Source of the DNA: Bacteroidia bacterium
Lineage (GTDB): Bacteria; Bacteroidota; Bacteroidia; B-17B0; Aurantibacillaceae
Direction of reading: 5' to 3'
Length of the DNA: 34,661 nt
Assembly (NCBI GenBank): GCA_025362575.1
Contig: JANYIQ010000109.1
Coordinates: 1-34,661, forward strand
The notes beneath the pieces are model-generated. The model did not search any database. It saw only the letters and a program-made list of their open reading frames with translations, and was not told where the DNA came from. Positions 7,955 to 15,770 of this stretch are shown here, in pieces. The position numbers were made by a program, and so were the translations under genes. The stretch's first letter is position 1. Each line of letters begins with the position of its first letter.

Positions 7955-9574
7955 ATGAAAAAATTATTACAAAACGCAACTATGGTTGCATTATTATCTT
8001 TACCGATTCTCAATTTTGGACAAGCCCCCACTTTGGGAACAGCTGCTAATTTTGTTCTCTTTTCTACAAATGGAGCAGTTAGCAATACAGGTACCTCGCA
8101 TCTTACAGGAAATGTTGGAACCAATAACGGATCAAGCACCGCCTTCGGAAATGTGGATGGTGTTATGAATGATCAAAACGGAGTTAGCGCCCAATGTGCT
8201 GCCGACCTATTAATCGCATACAACCAATTAAATGCTACAGTTCCTACTTTTTTCCCGGCAGCTCTTTTAGGTAACGGCCAAGTGCTTAACGCTGGGGTTT
8301 ATTCAATTGGGGCCGCAACAACATTGAACCTTAACCTTATTTTAGACGGACAAAGTAATCCAAATGCAGTATTTATTTTTAAGATTGGCGGGCCATTTTC
8401 TGCAAACGCAGCATCCAAAGTAAAATTAATTAATGGCGCACAAGCCTGTAATGTATTTTGGAAAATTGAAGGCTTAGTAAGCGTGGCTTCAGGAAGTCAT
8501 TTGAAAGGAACCATCATTGCCAACAACTCTGCAATAAACATGAGCACAGGTGATACATTAGAAGGAAGAGCTCTTTCAACTGCAGGAGCTGTAACAATAA
8601 ACGGGCTTTTAGCTTATACGCCTATTGGTTGTGGAAGTCCAATTTTAACCGGCCCTGCTGCACCAAATCTTGGGGGAGCAGCTTGTTATGGAATTTTCTC
8701 TGGTAATGGGGCAGTTTCGAATACAGGAATAACTTATGTTACAGGTGATGTTGGAACTAATGTTGGTTTAGCTACAGGTTTTAATACAGTGAATGTAACC
8801 GGAAAAGTTCATCCAAGTCCGGATGGTTCAACTGCACAATGTAAGACTGATCTATTAGTAGCTTATAATTATATAAATACATTATCTAACGACATTCAAT
8901 TATTGTATCCTGCACAATTCGGGAAAAATCTTGTGCTTACTCCTCATACGTATTTGCTAAATGCAGCAACTGTATTAACGGACTCACTTTATTTGAATGC
9001 ACAAGGGAATGCGAATGCAGTATTTGTGATTAAAATAAACGGAGCACTTTCTACAAGTACAAATGCAAAAGTTAAATTGATTAATGGCGCGCAATCTAAA
9101 AATGTGTATTGGAAAATAGAAGGGGCAGTATCTATAAACAGCAATTCTGTAATGCGCGGAACTATTATATCTAATAACGGAGCCTTAGCTTCAACCAGTA
9201 CCGGAGTATTGATCGATGGAAGAATGCTTACAACTAATGGCGCATTAAGCACTAGCGCGAGTACTATTACCGCTTTCAGTATCCCTTCTTATTGTGCAAC
9301 GCTTAGTATAGCTGATCTTGCTTTAGAAAACAATAACGTAAGTATTTATCCCAATCCGTTCACATCTCTTGTTAACGTACTTATTAATAAAGTTTCCCAA
9401 GTTAAGGATGCCGAATTAATTATGTACAACGCCTTAGGTGAGATTGTGCTGCACAAAACCATTACTAAAGAGCTAACAACTCTTGAAATGCATCAATACA
9501 ATCCGGGAATCTATTTTTATAGAGTAATGGATAATGCAACAGTAATACAGTCAGGCAGATTAATATCAAAATAG
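7955..9574 (+). CDS. T9SS-secreted protein with two tandem DUF3494 (ice-binding-like) domains
   Basis: A 539-residue protein. The start at 7955 gives a clean signal peptide (MKKLLQNATMVALLSLPILN, cleavage near FGQ); in-frame ATGs at 7874 and 7922 lie before or at the promoter box. Two DUF3494 domains follow, at ~28-225 and ~240-445, each with the pattern AVSNTG...VTGDVGTN, LNAQGNANAVFVIKI, KVKLINGAQ and GTIISNNGA. The last ~75 residues are a type A T9SS sorting domain (VSIYPNPFTSLVNVLI ... NPGIYFYRVMDN ... RLISK), which directs export and surface attachment by the type IX machinery. This differs from its lipid-anchored paralogues upstream. It is transcribed alone, between motif copy D and a terminator. 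Confidence 0.9.
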   Translation: MKKLLQNATMVALLSLPILNFGQAPTLGTAANFVLFSTNGAVSNTGTSHLTGNVGTNNGSSTAFGNVDGVMNDQNGVSAQCAADLLIAYNQLNATVPTFFPAALLGNGQVLNAGVYSIGAATTLNLNLILDGQSNPNAVFIFKIGGPFSANAASKVKLINGAQACNVFWKIEGLVSVASGSHLKGTIIANNSAINMSTGDTLEGRALSTAGAVTINGLLAYTPIGCGSPILTGPAAPNLGGAACYGIFSGNGAVSNTGITYVTGDVGTNVGLATGFNTVNVTGKVHPSPDGSTAQCKTDLLVAYNYINTLSNDIQLLYPAQFGKNLVLTPHTYLLNAATVLTDSLYLNAQGNANAVFVIKINGALSTSTNAKVKLINGAQSKNVYWKIEGAVSINSNSVMRGTIISNNGALASTSTGVLIDGRMLTTNGALSTSASTITAFSIPSYCATLSIADLALENNNVSIYPNPFTSLVNVLINKVSQVKDAELIMYNALGEIVLHKTITKELTTLEMHQYNPGIYFYRVMDNATVIQSGRLISK

Positions 9575-9590
9575 TAAAAAATTAAACAGC

Positions 9591-9624
9591 AAAGCCCGCT
9601 ATACATATGTATAGCGGGCTTTTT
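9591..9624 (+). terminator. Long perfect-stem terminator
   Basis: A 32-bp perfect palindrome (AAAGCCCGCTATACAT and its complement) followed by T. The symmetry would allow function on either strand. Confidence 0.92.
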
Positions 9625-9651
9625 CTATTATTTTCATTTCATATTTAAGGT

Positions 9652-9715
9652 GTGAATGATGTAACTTATTAGAGAAGTCCTGTAACACTATGGACTCTTT
9701 AGTTACGCACCTTTG
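9652..9715 (+). promoter_or_regulatory. Shared promoter motif, copy E (best match)
   Basis: GTGAAT at 9652, TGTAAC at 9660, TGTAAC at 9681 and CACCTTTG at 9708. All elements match consensus, with half-sites 21 bp apart and 27 bp to the box. It lies 28 bp upstream of the CsbD gene start. Confidence 0.82.
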
Positions 9716-9743
9716 ATGCACAGAAATTAATTGCTTAAACTAT

Positions 9744-9932
9744 ATGAAAAACGTAAATGAATTAAAAGGAAATTGGAATGAGACTAAGGGAAAGTTAAAA
9801 GAAAAATTCGCCATTCTTACCGATAATAATCTCTTGTTGATCAACGGCAAGCAAGACGAAATTCTGGGTAGAATTCAATTGAAACTTGGCAAAACAAAAG
9901 AAGAAGTACAAAAACTTATTTCGGAACTATAA
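9744..9932 (+). CDS. CsbD-family stress protein
   Basis: A 62-residue hydrophilic helical protein. The N-terminus NELKGNWNETKGKLKEKF is the CsbD hallmark, repeated imperfectly as ILGRIQLKLGKTKEEVQKLI. CsbD was defined in Bacillus subtilis as a SigB-controlled general stress protein; biochemical function is unknown. It heads a run of small envelope and stress genes and sits 28 bp after motif copy E, which supports stress-type control. Confidence 0.9.
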   Translation: MKNVNELKGNWNETKGKLKEKFAILTDNNLLLINGKQDEILGRIQLKLGKTKEEVQKLISEL

Positions 9933-9965
9933 ATTACACTATAAATAATTAATAAAATTAAAACC

Positions 9966-10397
9966 ATGAAAAAGTCAATATTAACCATCGCAGTAATTAC
10001 AAGTACATTGTTAATGAGCTGTGGCACCAAAGCTGAAAAAGTAGAAAACGCTGAAGTAAAGGTTGCAGAAGCCAATCAAGATTTAAATAAAGCTAATGAA
10101 GACTATTTAATTGAAGTTGAGGCTTACAAAAAGGAAACCGCACAAAAGATCGCAGCGAACGAACAAAGTATTGCTGATCTTAAATTAAGAGTTGAAAAAG
10201 AGAAAAAGGAAGCTAAAGCCGATTACAAAAAACGAATTGCGGAATTGGAACAAAAAAATAACGATATGAAAAAGACGATGAATGATTACAAAGCAGATGG
10301 AAAAGAGAAATGGGAATCATTTAAAACTGAATTTAACCATGATATGGCAGAATTAGGTAAAGCTTTTAAAGATTTAGGAACAAACAATGTAAAGTAA
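9966..10397 (+). CDS. Coiled-coil lipoprotein
   Basis: A 143-residue protein with signal and lipobox LLMSC (Cys19). The mature part is almost entirely a charged Lys/Glu/Ala helix (EKVENAEVKVAEANQDLNKA ... KKRIAELEQKNNDMKKT), so an extended coiled coil in the periplasm is likely. It lies 33 bp after csbD-like 9744, and no terminator is seen between them, so it is probably in the same operon. I do not recognise a family beyond general stress-associated Bacteroidota lipoproteins. Confidence 0.8.
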   Translation: MKKSILTIAVITSTLLMSCGTKAEKVENAEVKVAEANQDLNKANEDYLIEVEAYKKETAQKIAANEQSIADLKLRVEKEKKEAKADYKKRIAELEQKNNDMKKTMNDYKADGKEKWESFKTEFNHDMAELGKAFKDLGTNNVK

Positions 10398-10418
10398 TAA
10401 CCTCTAAAAAAAAACACC

Positions 10419-11066
10419 ATGAAAAAATTAATTTTAACTATAGCAGCAGTCACTTCGCTAATTGTGACTTCTAATGCACAGAACAACGAGACTGATTTTA
10501 GAGATAAATTATCATTCGGTTTAAAGGCAGGAATAAATTATTCTAATGTATACGATTCGAAAGGCGAAGAATTTAAAGCGAGTCCGAAATTCGGTTTAGC
10601 AGGTGGCGCATTCTTGGCTATACCTTTCGGTAAGTACTTTGGTTTACAGCCTGAGGCGTTGATCTCACAAAAAGGATTCAGCGCAACAGGGCGCATTTTA
10701 GGGGATTCCTATAAATTTACGCGCACTACCACTTATGTTGACTTGCCTTTATTCTTTGCATTAAAACCAAGTGAATTCTTTACCATCATGGTAGGCCCGC
10801 AATATTCGTACCTGATCCATCAAACAGATGTTTTTGCCAATGCCAGCACATCTATAGCACAAGAAACAGAGTTTCAGAATGATAACATCAGAAAAAATAC
10901 GCTTTGTGTGGTAGGAGGATTTGATCTAACCATGAAGCATATTGTGCTAAGCGCAAGGGCCGGATGGGACCTACAGAATAATAATGGAGACGGAACTTCA
11001 ACTACGCCACGTTACAAAAATGCTTGGTATCAGGCCACTATAGGTTACAGATTTTATCGCCAATAA
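10419..11066 (+). CDS. Outer-membrane beta-barrel protein (PorT/OMP_b-brl_2 type)
   Basis: A 215-residue protein with signal peptide MKKLILTIAAVTSLIVTSNA. Alternating strands follow (LSFGLKAGINYSNVYD, FGLAGGAFLAIPFGKYFGLQPEALI, TYVDLPLFFALKP, FFTIMVGPQYSYLI) and end in an aromatic-rich strand (YQATIGYRFYRQ). This is the eight-stranded small-barrel pattern common in Bacteroidota. It lies 21 bp after the coiled-coil lipoprotein and is probably co-transcribed from 9744. Substrate unknown. Confidence 0.82.
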   Translation: MKKLILTIAAVTSLIVTSNAQNNETDFRDKLSFGLKAGINYSNVYDSKGEEFKASPKFGLAGGAFLAIPFGKYFGLQPEALISQKGFSATGRILGDSYKFTRTTTYVDLPLFFALKPSEFFTIMVGPQYSYLIHQTDVFANASTSIAQETEFQNDNIRKNTLCVVGGFDLTMKHIVLSARAGWDLQNNNGDGTSTTPRYKNAWYQATIGYRFYRQ

Positions 11067-11102
11067 AAAACAAATTAACTAATACAGACCAAAAGCTAAT
11101 TC

Positions 11103-11702
11103 ATGAAAACACTAGTCTTTACATCGCTATTATTCTTGGCTACTGCCGGAATTAATATACAAGCTCAGGACAATATAAAAATTGAAGAAAAACCGGCATA
11201 CGAGAAATACGGCAAAACATTGAACCTCGGAGTTGGTATCGGTTACTATGGATACGTTGGGCATTCGATGCCTGTTGGAACCATAAATTTTGAATTTGAT
11301 GTAGCAAGACAATTTACATTAGCGCCGTTCATCGGATTCTACTCTTACAAAAGCTATTATTACTGGGGTAACCCCGGTAAAGGCTATGGAGATCCTTCAT
11401 ACCGTAACTACTCTTACAGGGAAACAGCAGTGCCGGTAGGTGTAAAAGGAACCTATTACTTCGATAAGTTATTTCATGCTAATGCTAAATGGGATTTTTA
11501 TGCAGCAGGATCTTTAGGTTTTGTATTTAGAAGTTATACTTGGGAAGATGGATATTACGGCGATCAACATGCTTACAAAAGCGCTAGCCCGTTATATCTT
11601 GATGCGCATGTTGGAGCTGAATATCACATGACACAAAAAGCAGGACTATTTTTAGATCTGTCAACAGGCGTTTCAACATTTGGCCTCGCTTTTCATTTTT
11701 AA
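11103..11702 (+). CDS. Small outer-membrane beta-barrel protein
   Basis: A 199-residue protein with signal peptide (MKTLVFTSLLFLATAGINIQ, cleavage near AQ). It is Tyr/Gly-rich with amphipathic strands (LNLGVGIGYYGYVG, FTLAPFIGFYSYKSYYYWG, AVPVGVKGTYYFD, YLDAHVGAEYHM) and ends in FGLAFHF, a typical C-terminal barrel strand. Last gene of the run begun at 9744. Function unknown. Confidence 0.78.
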   Translation: MKTLVFTSLLFLATAGINIQAQDNIKIEEKPAYEKYGKTLNLGVGIGYYGYVGHSMPVGTINFEFDVARQFTLAPFIGFYSYKSYYYWGNPGKGYGDPSYRNYSYRETAVPVGVKGTYYFDKLFHANAKWDFYAAGSLGFVFRSYTWEDGYYGDQHAYKSASPLYLDAHVGAEYHMTQKAGLFLDLSTGVSTFGLAFHF

Positions 11703-11798
11703 TTAGTGAAAATTAGCGCCAGTATCAATTCTCCGGATGCGTTATCGATTAAAATGATTGCAATTCTTGAAAGGACGGACCTGGCCCCTAACGAATCG

Positions 11799-11814
11799 GG
11801 ATGAAGATTCATCC
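11799..11814. repeat. Short inverted repeat GGATGAA-GA-TTCATCC
   Basis: A 7-bp perfect inverted repeat with a 2-bp centre in the 160-bp gap before the mini-gene at 11863. There is no T run. It could be an operator or RNA hairpin; nothing in the sequence decides which. The shared promoter motif is not present in this gap. Confidence 0.4.
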
Positions 11815-11862
11815 TTACCGAACAGAATTCAGAAACAATTATAAATAATAATAAAACAATTT

Positions 11863-12018
11863 ATGGGAAATATACTTTATACAGTTGCAGTAATACTTGT
11901 GATCATTTGGGCTATCGGATTTTTAGGATTTAATAGCGGAGGGATAATACACATCCTATTGGTCATTGCAATAATTGCAGTTTTGTTTAGACTTATTCAA
12001 GGTAACAAGACAATTTAA
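11863..12018 (+). CDS. lmo0937-like mini membrane protein, copy 1
   Basis: A 51-residue protein read directly from the sequence (ATG 11863, TAA 12016-12018). Two hydrophobic helices flank the conserved turn: TVAVILVIIWAIGFLGF, then NSGGIIHILLVIAIIAVLF, then a basic tail RLIQGNKTI. The W-A-x-G-F-x-G-F ... G-G-x-I-H-x-L-L-V-I-A pattern matches the lmo0937 family of small stress-linked membrane proteins. A second copy lies at 13518 with the same layout. Role unknown. Confidence 0.85.
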   Translation: MGNILYTVAVILVIIWAIGFLGFNSGGIIHILLVIAIIAVLFRLIQGNKTI

Positions 12019-12112
12019 ATCATTAACGACAAAACTTACCGATGCGCGCTTATCTTTAGTTTATGATAATTCATTGGAGTTAGCTAGTCTCAAGAATTGC
12101 ATTAGTTATAAA

Positions 12113-13279
12113 ATGCGGAATACCACCTGCTTCGGATTGATTATTTTTTACCTTCTGCTATATTGCATGAAAGGCAAAGCACAGGAACTTGTCATAAAAA
12201 AAAGTGCAGGTGTAAAAACCATTTGGGATATTCCGCACAAAACACTCTTTGAAAAATGGATGTGGCCACATAGAAGCCTTGCATTCAAACTAACCAAGGA
12301 ACGAAAAGTAAATTACGATACAGCTTACATAAAATCCTATTATAAAAAACTAGTTGTAACACTGCCTATTTCGAATAGATTTCTAAAATTTGCTTTGTTG
12401 GATCTGGAAAGCGGGAACAAATTAAACTTTGCGCCTAATCTTCAATATAACCTTGGACTTTCAATCAGCTCAAGATGGGCTACTTTTATGATTAACTCAC
12501 GAGTTAAGGTATATGGTGGGAATTCAGATATTAAAGGGCAAACAAAATATCAAGATTATCAGCTTAATCTTTATGGAAGGAAATTTACTACAGATTTATT
12601 GGTACAATATTACAGTGGATTTTATATTAAAAACTCAAAAAATTATGATACTTATATAAGTGAAAAACCTTATGCACTCCGTGCAGATGTAAGTGCTTTC
12701 AATATGGGGATCAGTACTAACTATATTGTTAATCACAGACGATTTTCCTTTGGTAATTCATTCGGTTTTGTTGAACAACAGAAAAAAAGTGCGGGGTCTG
12801 TCCTATTAGGTGTTTATTATTCCTATTTTGATGTCAATAGCAGCCCTTCCTTAGTAACAGAGCCTTTTAGAAAAAATTTCGATTCACTTTCATTTTTACG
12901 GAACGGGCATTCCCATAATTTTGGCCTGAGCCTTGGTTATATTTATACTCTTGTTTTCCTAAAAAAATGTTACACTACTGTATCGCTTGTTCAAGGCATA
13001 GGAGGCAAGCAAGTAGTTTATACGCGCGAAGACAGCATTACTACAAAGAAATTAATTCCGGGCACCGCTAAACTCCATTTACGATTCGGTCTTGGATATG
13101 ATCAGGGTCGTTATTTCGTCGGTACAATGGGAATGTTCGATTATTTCATGTTTGGTGACAGGTCCGGCTCTGAATTAAGCTATAGCTATGGTAAATTCAT
13201 GGTATATGTTGGTTATCGCTTCTCCATTCTTAAACCTGAACGAAAATTGCTCCGAAAACTTAAATTGATAGATTACTAA
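12113..13279 (+). CDS. DUF4421 family outer-membrane protein
   Basis: A 388-residue protein. The ATG at 12113 gives a signal peptide (CFGLIIFYLLLYCMKGKAQ); the frame is open farther upstream but overlaps the lmo0937-like gene and is not signal-like. The body shows FAPNLQYNLGLSISSRW, the DYQLNLYGRKFTTDLLVQYY block and barrel-like strands to the end (GKFMVYVGYRFSIL), typical of DUF4421, a Bacteroidota family with predicted barrel structure. No terminator is visible after it; motif copy F begins 7 bp after its stop codon. Confidence 0.78.
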   Translation: MRNTTCFGLIIFYLLLYCMKGKAQELVIKKSAGVKTIWDIPHKTLFEKWMWPHRSLAFKLTKERKVNYDTAYIKSYYKKLVVTLPISNRFLKFALLDLESGNKLNFAPNLQYNLGLSISSRWATFMINSRVKVYGGNSDIKGQTKYQDYQLNLYGRKFTTDLLVQYYSGFYIKNSKNYDTYISEKPYALRADVSAFNMGISTNYIVNHRRFSFGNSFGFVEQQKKSAGSVLLGVYYSYFDVNSSPSLVTEPFRKNFDSLSFLRNGHSHNFGLSLGYIYTLVFLKKCYTTVSLVQGIGGKQVVYTREDSITTKKLIPGTAKLHLRFGLGYDQGRYFVGTMGMFDYFMFGDRSGSELSYSYGKFMVYVGYRFSILKPERKLLRKLKLIDY

Positions 13280-13285
13280 AAAAGC

Positions 13286-13348
13286 GTGAATAATGTAACT
13301 TAATTAAAAAGTTTCACAACATTCCCGGCGCAAGAGAAGCCACCTTTA
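13286..13348 (+). promoter_or_regulatory. Shared promoter motif, copy F
   Basis: GTGAAT at 13286, TGTAAC at 13294, CACAAC at 13315 and CACCTTTA at 13341. Half-sites are 21 bp apart and the box begins 26 bp after the second. It would drive the 13394/13518-15770 gene run. Confidence 0.75.
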
Positions 13349-13393
13349 CGCAGCGGAAATTTGATTATATTATTTAATTCAAAAAACCAAATT

Positions 13394-13456
13394 ATGATCG
13401 GAGGAAAAGGGTCAATAGGTGTAAAAAGGTCTAATCGAGGGTTGCAGGAATTATAG
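13394..13456 (+). CDS. Possible 20-residue leader or remnant ORF
   Basis: ATG 13394 to TAG 13456 encodes MIGGKGSIGVKRSNRGLQEL, 46 bp after promoter box F and 61 bp before the next gene. Being so short, it may be a leader peptide, the start of a decayed gene or chance. I do not recognise it. Confidence 0.3.
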   Translation: MIGGKGSIGVKRSNRGLQEL

Positions 13457-13517
13457 TTTTTATCACCCTTCAATTTATTAGGTAGAAAAGTTTATACATC
13501 ACAAAAAAAAATAAAAC

Positions 13518-13670
13518 ATGGAAAATTTGCTATACATTATTGCGGTAATTCTGATTATTGGCTGGGCAGTTGGCTTTTTAGGCTTTCATGCGGGCGGACT
13601 AATTCACGTATTATTGGTAATCGCACTTATAGCCGTTATTTTACGCATCATTAAAGGAAAACAATTATAA
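13518..13670 (+). CDS. lmo0937-like mini membrane protein, copy 2
   Basis: A 50-residue protein (ATG 13518, TAA 13668-13670) with [35 protein letters not shown] and a basic tail RIIKGKQL. It aligns without gaps over its whole length to copy 1 at 11863, with many conservative changes, so this is an old duplication. Its neighbours are YtxH and a holin-X-like protein, a grouping I associate with stress-type small membrane genes. Confidence 0.85.
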   Translation: MENLLYIIAVILIIGWAVGFLGFHAGGLIHVLLVIALIAVILRIIKGKQL

Positions 13671-13683
13671 ATTTAAATCAATT

Positions 13684-13938
13684 ATGGAAAATTCAAACAA
13701 TTCAGTAAAACTTGTTGGAGCCTTATTACTTGGCGCAGCAGTTGGCGCAGCATTAGGGATTCTTTTTGCTCCGGATAAAGGCAGCGAAACTCGTAAAAAA
13801 ATCGCAGGAAAAACAAGCGATCTCACCGATTCCTTGCAAGAGAAATTTCAGGCTTTTTTGGAAGATGCCAAAAAGGAATTTGAAAGTGCTAAGGATAAAA
13901 CTACGCATCTTACAGATGAAACGAACACAAAAACATAA
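13684..13938 (+). CDS. YtxH-like stress protein
   Basis: An 84-residue protein with one N-terminal glycine-rich membrane helix ([21 protein letters not shown]) followed by the YtxH signature [13 protein letters not shown] and an amphipathic helix with [20 protein letters not shown]. YtxH proteins are SigB-type general-stress proteins in Bacillus; the function is unknown. It lies 13 bp after the mini membrane gene and 9 bp before the next, so clearly within an operon. Confidence 0.88.
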   Translation: MENSNNSVKLVGALLLGAAVGAALGILFAPDKGSETRKKIAGKTSDLTDSLQEKFQAFLEDAKKEFESAKDKTTHLTDETNTKT

Positions 13939-13947
13939 GAGCACGTA

Positions 13948-14292
13948 ATGGAAAACGATAACACACCAACCGTAGAAGTCCTTTTTGAAAAAACAGAATC
14001 TTATGTAAAAGTAAGCACTGAGGTTTTTAAACTGAAGATGATAAATAAGATCTCAGAAGTAGTTTCTGACCTAACAGCAAAACTTGCTGTAATAGTTTTC
14101 ATCGCACTATTCTTTTTAATCTTCAATATTGGTGTTTCTTTGTGGATAGGCGAACTATTTGGGAAAATGTATCTTGGTTTTTTCATCGTATCAGCATTTT
14201 ATATGCTTACGGGAGTTGTCCTTTATCTATTTCGTAATAGTTGGATCAAGGTCCCACTAAGAAATGCCATCATTACAAGTTCATTAAACTAG
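13948..14292 (+). CDS. Phage-holin-3_6 (holin-X)-like membrane protein
   Basis: A 114-residue protein. An N-terminal amphipathic part (EKTESYVKVSTEVFKLKMI) is followed by two membrane helices (LAVIVFIALFFLIFNIGVSL and YLGFFIVSAFYMLTGVVLYLF), the layout of the putative holin-X family that commonly follows YtxH in Bacteroidota. Despite the name there is no phage context here; it is a chromosomal stress-operon member. Confidence 0.75.
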   Translation: MENDNTPTVEVLFEKTESYVKVSTEVFKLKMINKISEVVSDLTAKLAVIVFIALFFLIFNIGVSLWIGELFGKMYLGFFIVSAFYMLTGVVLYLFRNSWIKVPLRNAIITSSLN

Positions 14293-14298
14293 ATCAAA

Positions 14299-14685
14299 AT
14301 GCAAACAAAAGACCCATACATTTTGTTAAATGAACTTATTCTTGCAAAAGAAGCAGAACGAAAGCAGGAGGGAATAGCGCTAAAAGAATATTTTAAGGAA
14401 ACATACGAAAGTTTGAAGCCAATAAACATTCTTAAAAGCACATTAAAAAAAGCCGTTTCTTCGCCAGATCTAAAATCAAAAGTAGCCGATACGGCAATCG
14501 GCATCACAGTTGGATTTTTAACAAAAAAATTATTCAGTGGCAATTCAAATAACCCTCTTATTAAATTAGCAGGAACAATGATAGGATCGTTTGTTGGTTC
14601 TAAAGCGGAAGATAATGCGGAAGTAATAAAAACTATGGGTAATATTCTTGTTAGGAAACTAATGCAGCCACAAAGCAAAAAGTAA
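14299..14685 (+). CDS. Small protein of the YtxH/holin-X operon, unknown function
   Basis: A 128-residue protein. An N-terminal charged helix (LLNELILAKEAERKQEGIAL) is followed by a Gly/Ala-rich moderately hydrophobic part (VADTAIGITVGFLTKKLF, LIKLAGTMIGSFVGSKAED) that may associate with the membrane. It begins 6 bp after the preceding stop, and its TAA overlaps the next ATG by one base (TAATG at 14683-14687), so translation is probably coupled to the transporter. No family recognised with certainty. Confidence 0.75.
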   Translation: MQTKDPYILLNELILAKEAERKQEGIALKEYFKETYESLKPINILKSTLKKAVSSPDLKSKVADTAIGITVGFLTKKLFSGNSNNPLIKLAGTMIGSFVGSKAEDNAEVIKTMGNILVRKLMQPQSKK

Positions 14686-15770
14686 TGAACGAAACTTTTA
14701 AAATTCCTTTTTACGCTAAAATAGCGCTCATTTCTATTGGGCTTTTTTTCTTTGTTTATACCATGTATTTAGGTCAAGAAATTATTATTCCTATTGTATT
14801 TGGAACAGTCATTGCAATTTTGGTAAACCCTCTTGTTAATTTTTTAACAAACAAGGGCTTAAGTAGAATAGTATCTATCTCCATGGCTGTAATGCTTGTT
14901 ATTCTTGTTGTCGTTGGGATTTTTTACATTGTTTCATCGCAAGTTACCGTGTTTAGTGAAACATACCCTCAATTAAAATTAAAATTTAATGCCGCTAGTC
15001 GTCAATTGGTGCATTGGATCTCAGAAAAATTTAATATTCGTATTTCAAAGATTAATACATGGACTAAAGAAACACAAAGCGAAGCAATAGACAATTTTGA
15101 ATTTGGAGAAAAATTTATAGAAGTAAGTCGTAGTATGATAACGCTTATGCTTTTACCGGTTTATTTGTTCATGATACTTTACTACAAACCGCTTTTGCTT
15201 AATTTTGTTCGTCAACTTTTTGGGCACGAACATCAAAGCGTAGTAGAGCAAGTTTTATTAGGAAGCAAAAAGGTAATTCAAAGTTATCTTGTTGGTCTTT
15301 TTTTTGAAATGATAATTGTTGCAAGCCTTAACTCCATATGCTTACTTATTTTAGGAATCGATTATGCCATAATTCTGGGAATAACGGGCGCTATTGTTAA
15401 TATAGTACCTTATATAGGAGGCATTATAGCAATTGCTTTACCAATGATAATCGCTTTTGTAACAAAAGAATCATCAACATACCCTATTCTTGTATTTTGT
15501 ATTTATATTTTGATTCAGTTTATCGACAATCATTATATCATTCCAAAAATTGTCGCCTCTAAGGTTCAAATTAACGCGTTGGTTTCTGTAATTGTAATTT
15601 TAATAGGCGCTGCCATATGGGGAATTCCTGGTATGTTCCTTTCTATTCCCTTAACGGCAATTTTCAAGGTTATTTTTGACCACATTGAATCTTTAAAGCC
15701 CTGGGGATTTTTGCTAGGAAATGTTGTCCCTACAGCTAAACATTTTTCTCCAAGTAAAAATAAACCATAG
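14685..15770 (+). CDS. AI-2E family (PF01594) membrane transporter
   Basis: A 361-residue polytopic protein with about seven or eight helices (FYAKIALISIGLFFFVYTMY, IIPIVFGTVIAILVNPLVNF, ISMAVMLVILVVVGIFYIV, ITLMLLPVYLFMILYY and a C-terminal cluster). The family signature GIPGMFLSIPLTAIFKVIFDH near the C-terminus is present, as is the IVNIVPYIGGIIAIALPMII loop. Members have been linked to AI-2 export or Na+/H+ antiport; which applies cannot be told here. The start codon overlaps the upstream stop. Last gene of the unit led by motif copy F. Confidence 0.9.
   Translation: MNETFKIPFYAKIALISIGLFFFVYTMYLGQEIIIPIVFGTVIAILVNPLVNFLTNKGLSRIVSISMAVMLVILVVVGIFYIVSSQVTVFSETYPQLKLKFNAASRQLVHWISEKFNIRISKINTWTKETQSEAIDNFEFGEKFIEVSRSMITLMLLPVYLFMILYYKPLLLNFVRQLFGHEHQSVVEQVLLGSKKVIQSYLVGLFFEMIIVASLNSICLLILGIDYAIILGITGAIVNIVPYIGGIIAIALPMIIAFVTKESSTYPILVFCIYILIQFIDNHYIIPKIVASKVQINALVSVIVILIGAAIWGIPGMFLSIPLTAIFKVIFDHIESLKPWGFLLGNVVPTAKHFSPSKNKP

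Noticed and set aside
2347-13348. CRISPR-like direct repeats (recurring GTGAATTATGTAAC)
   Set aside because: Copies are spread over 11 kb, each at a gene start, with no regular spacer array or cas genes.
13948-14292. Holin-like gene as a sign of a prophage
   Set aside because: No lysin, capsid, tail or integrase nearby; the YtxH and AI-2E transporter neighbours indicate a chromosomal stress operon.
14685-15770. Quorum-sensing role from the AI-2E family name
   Set aside because: No luxS or AI-2 receptor in the window; the family also includes ion antiporters, so the name alone is not evidence.
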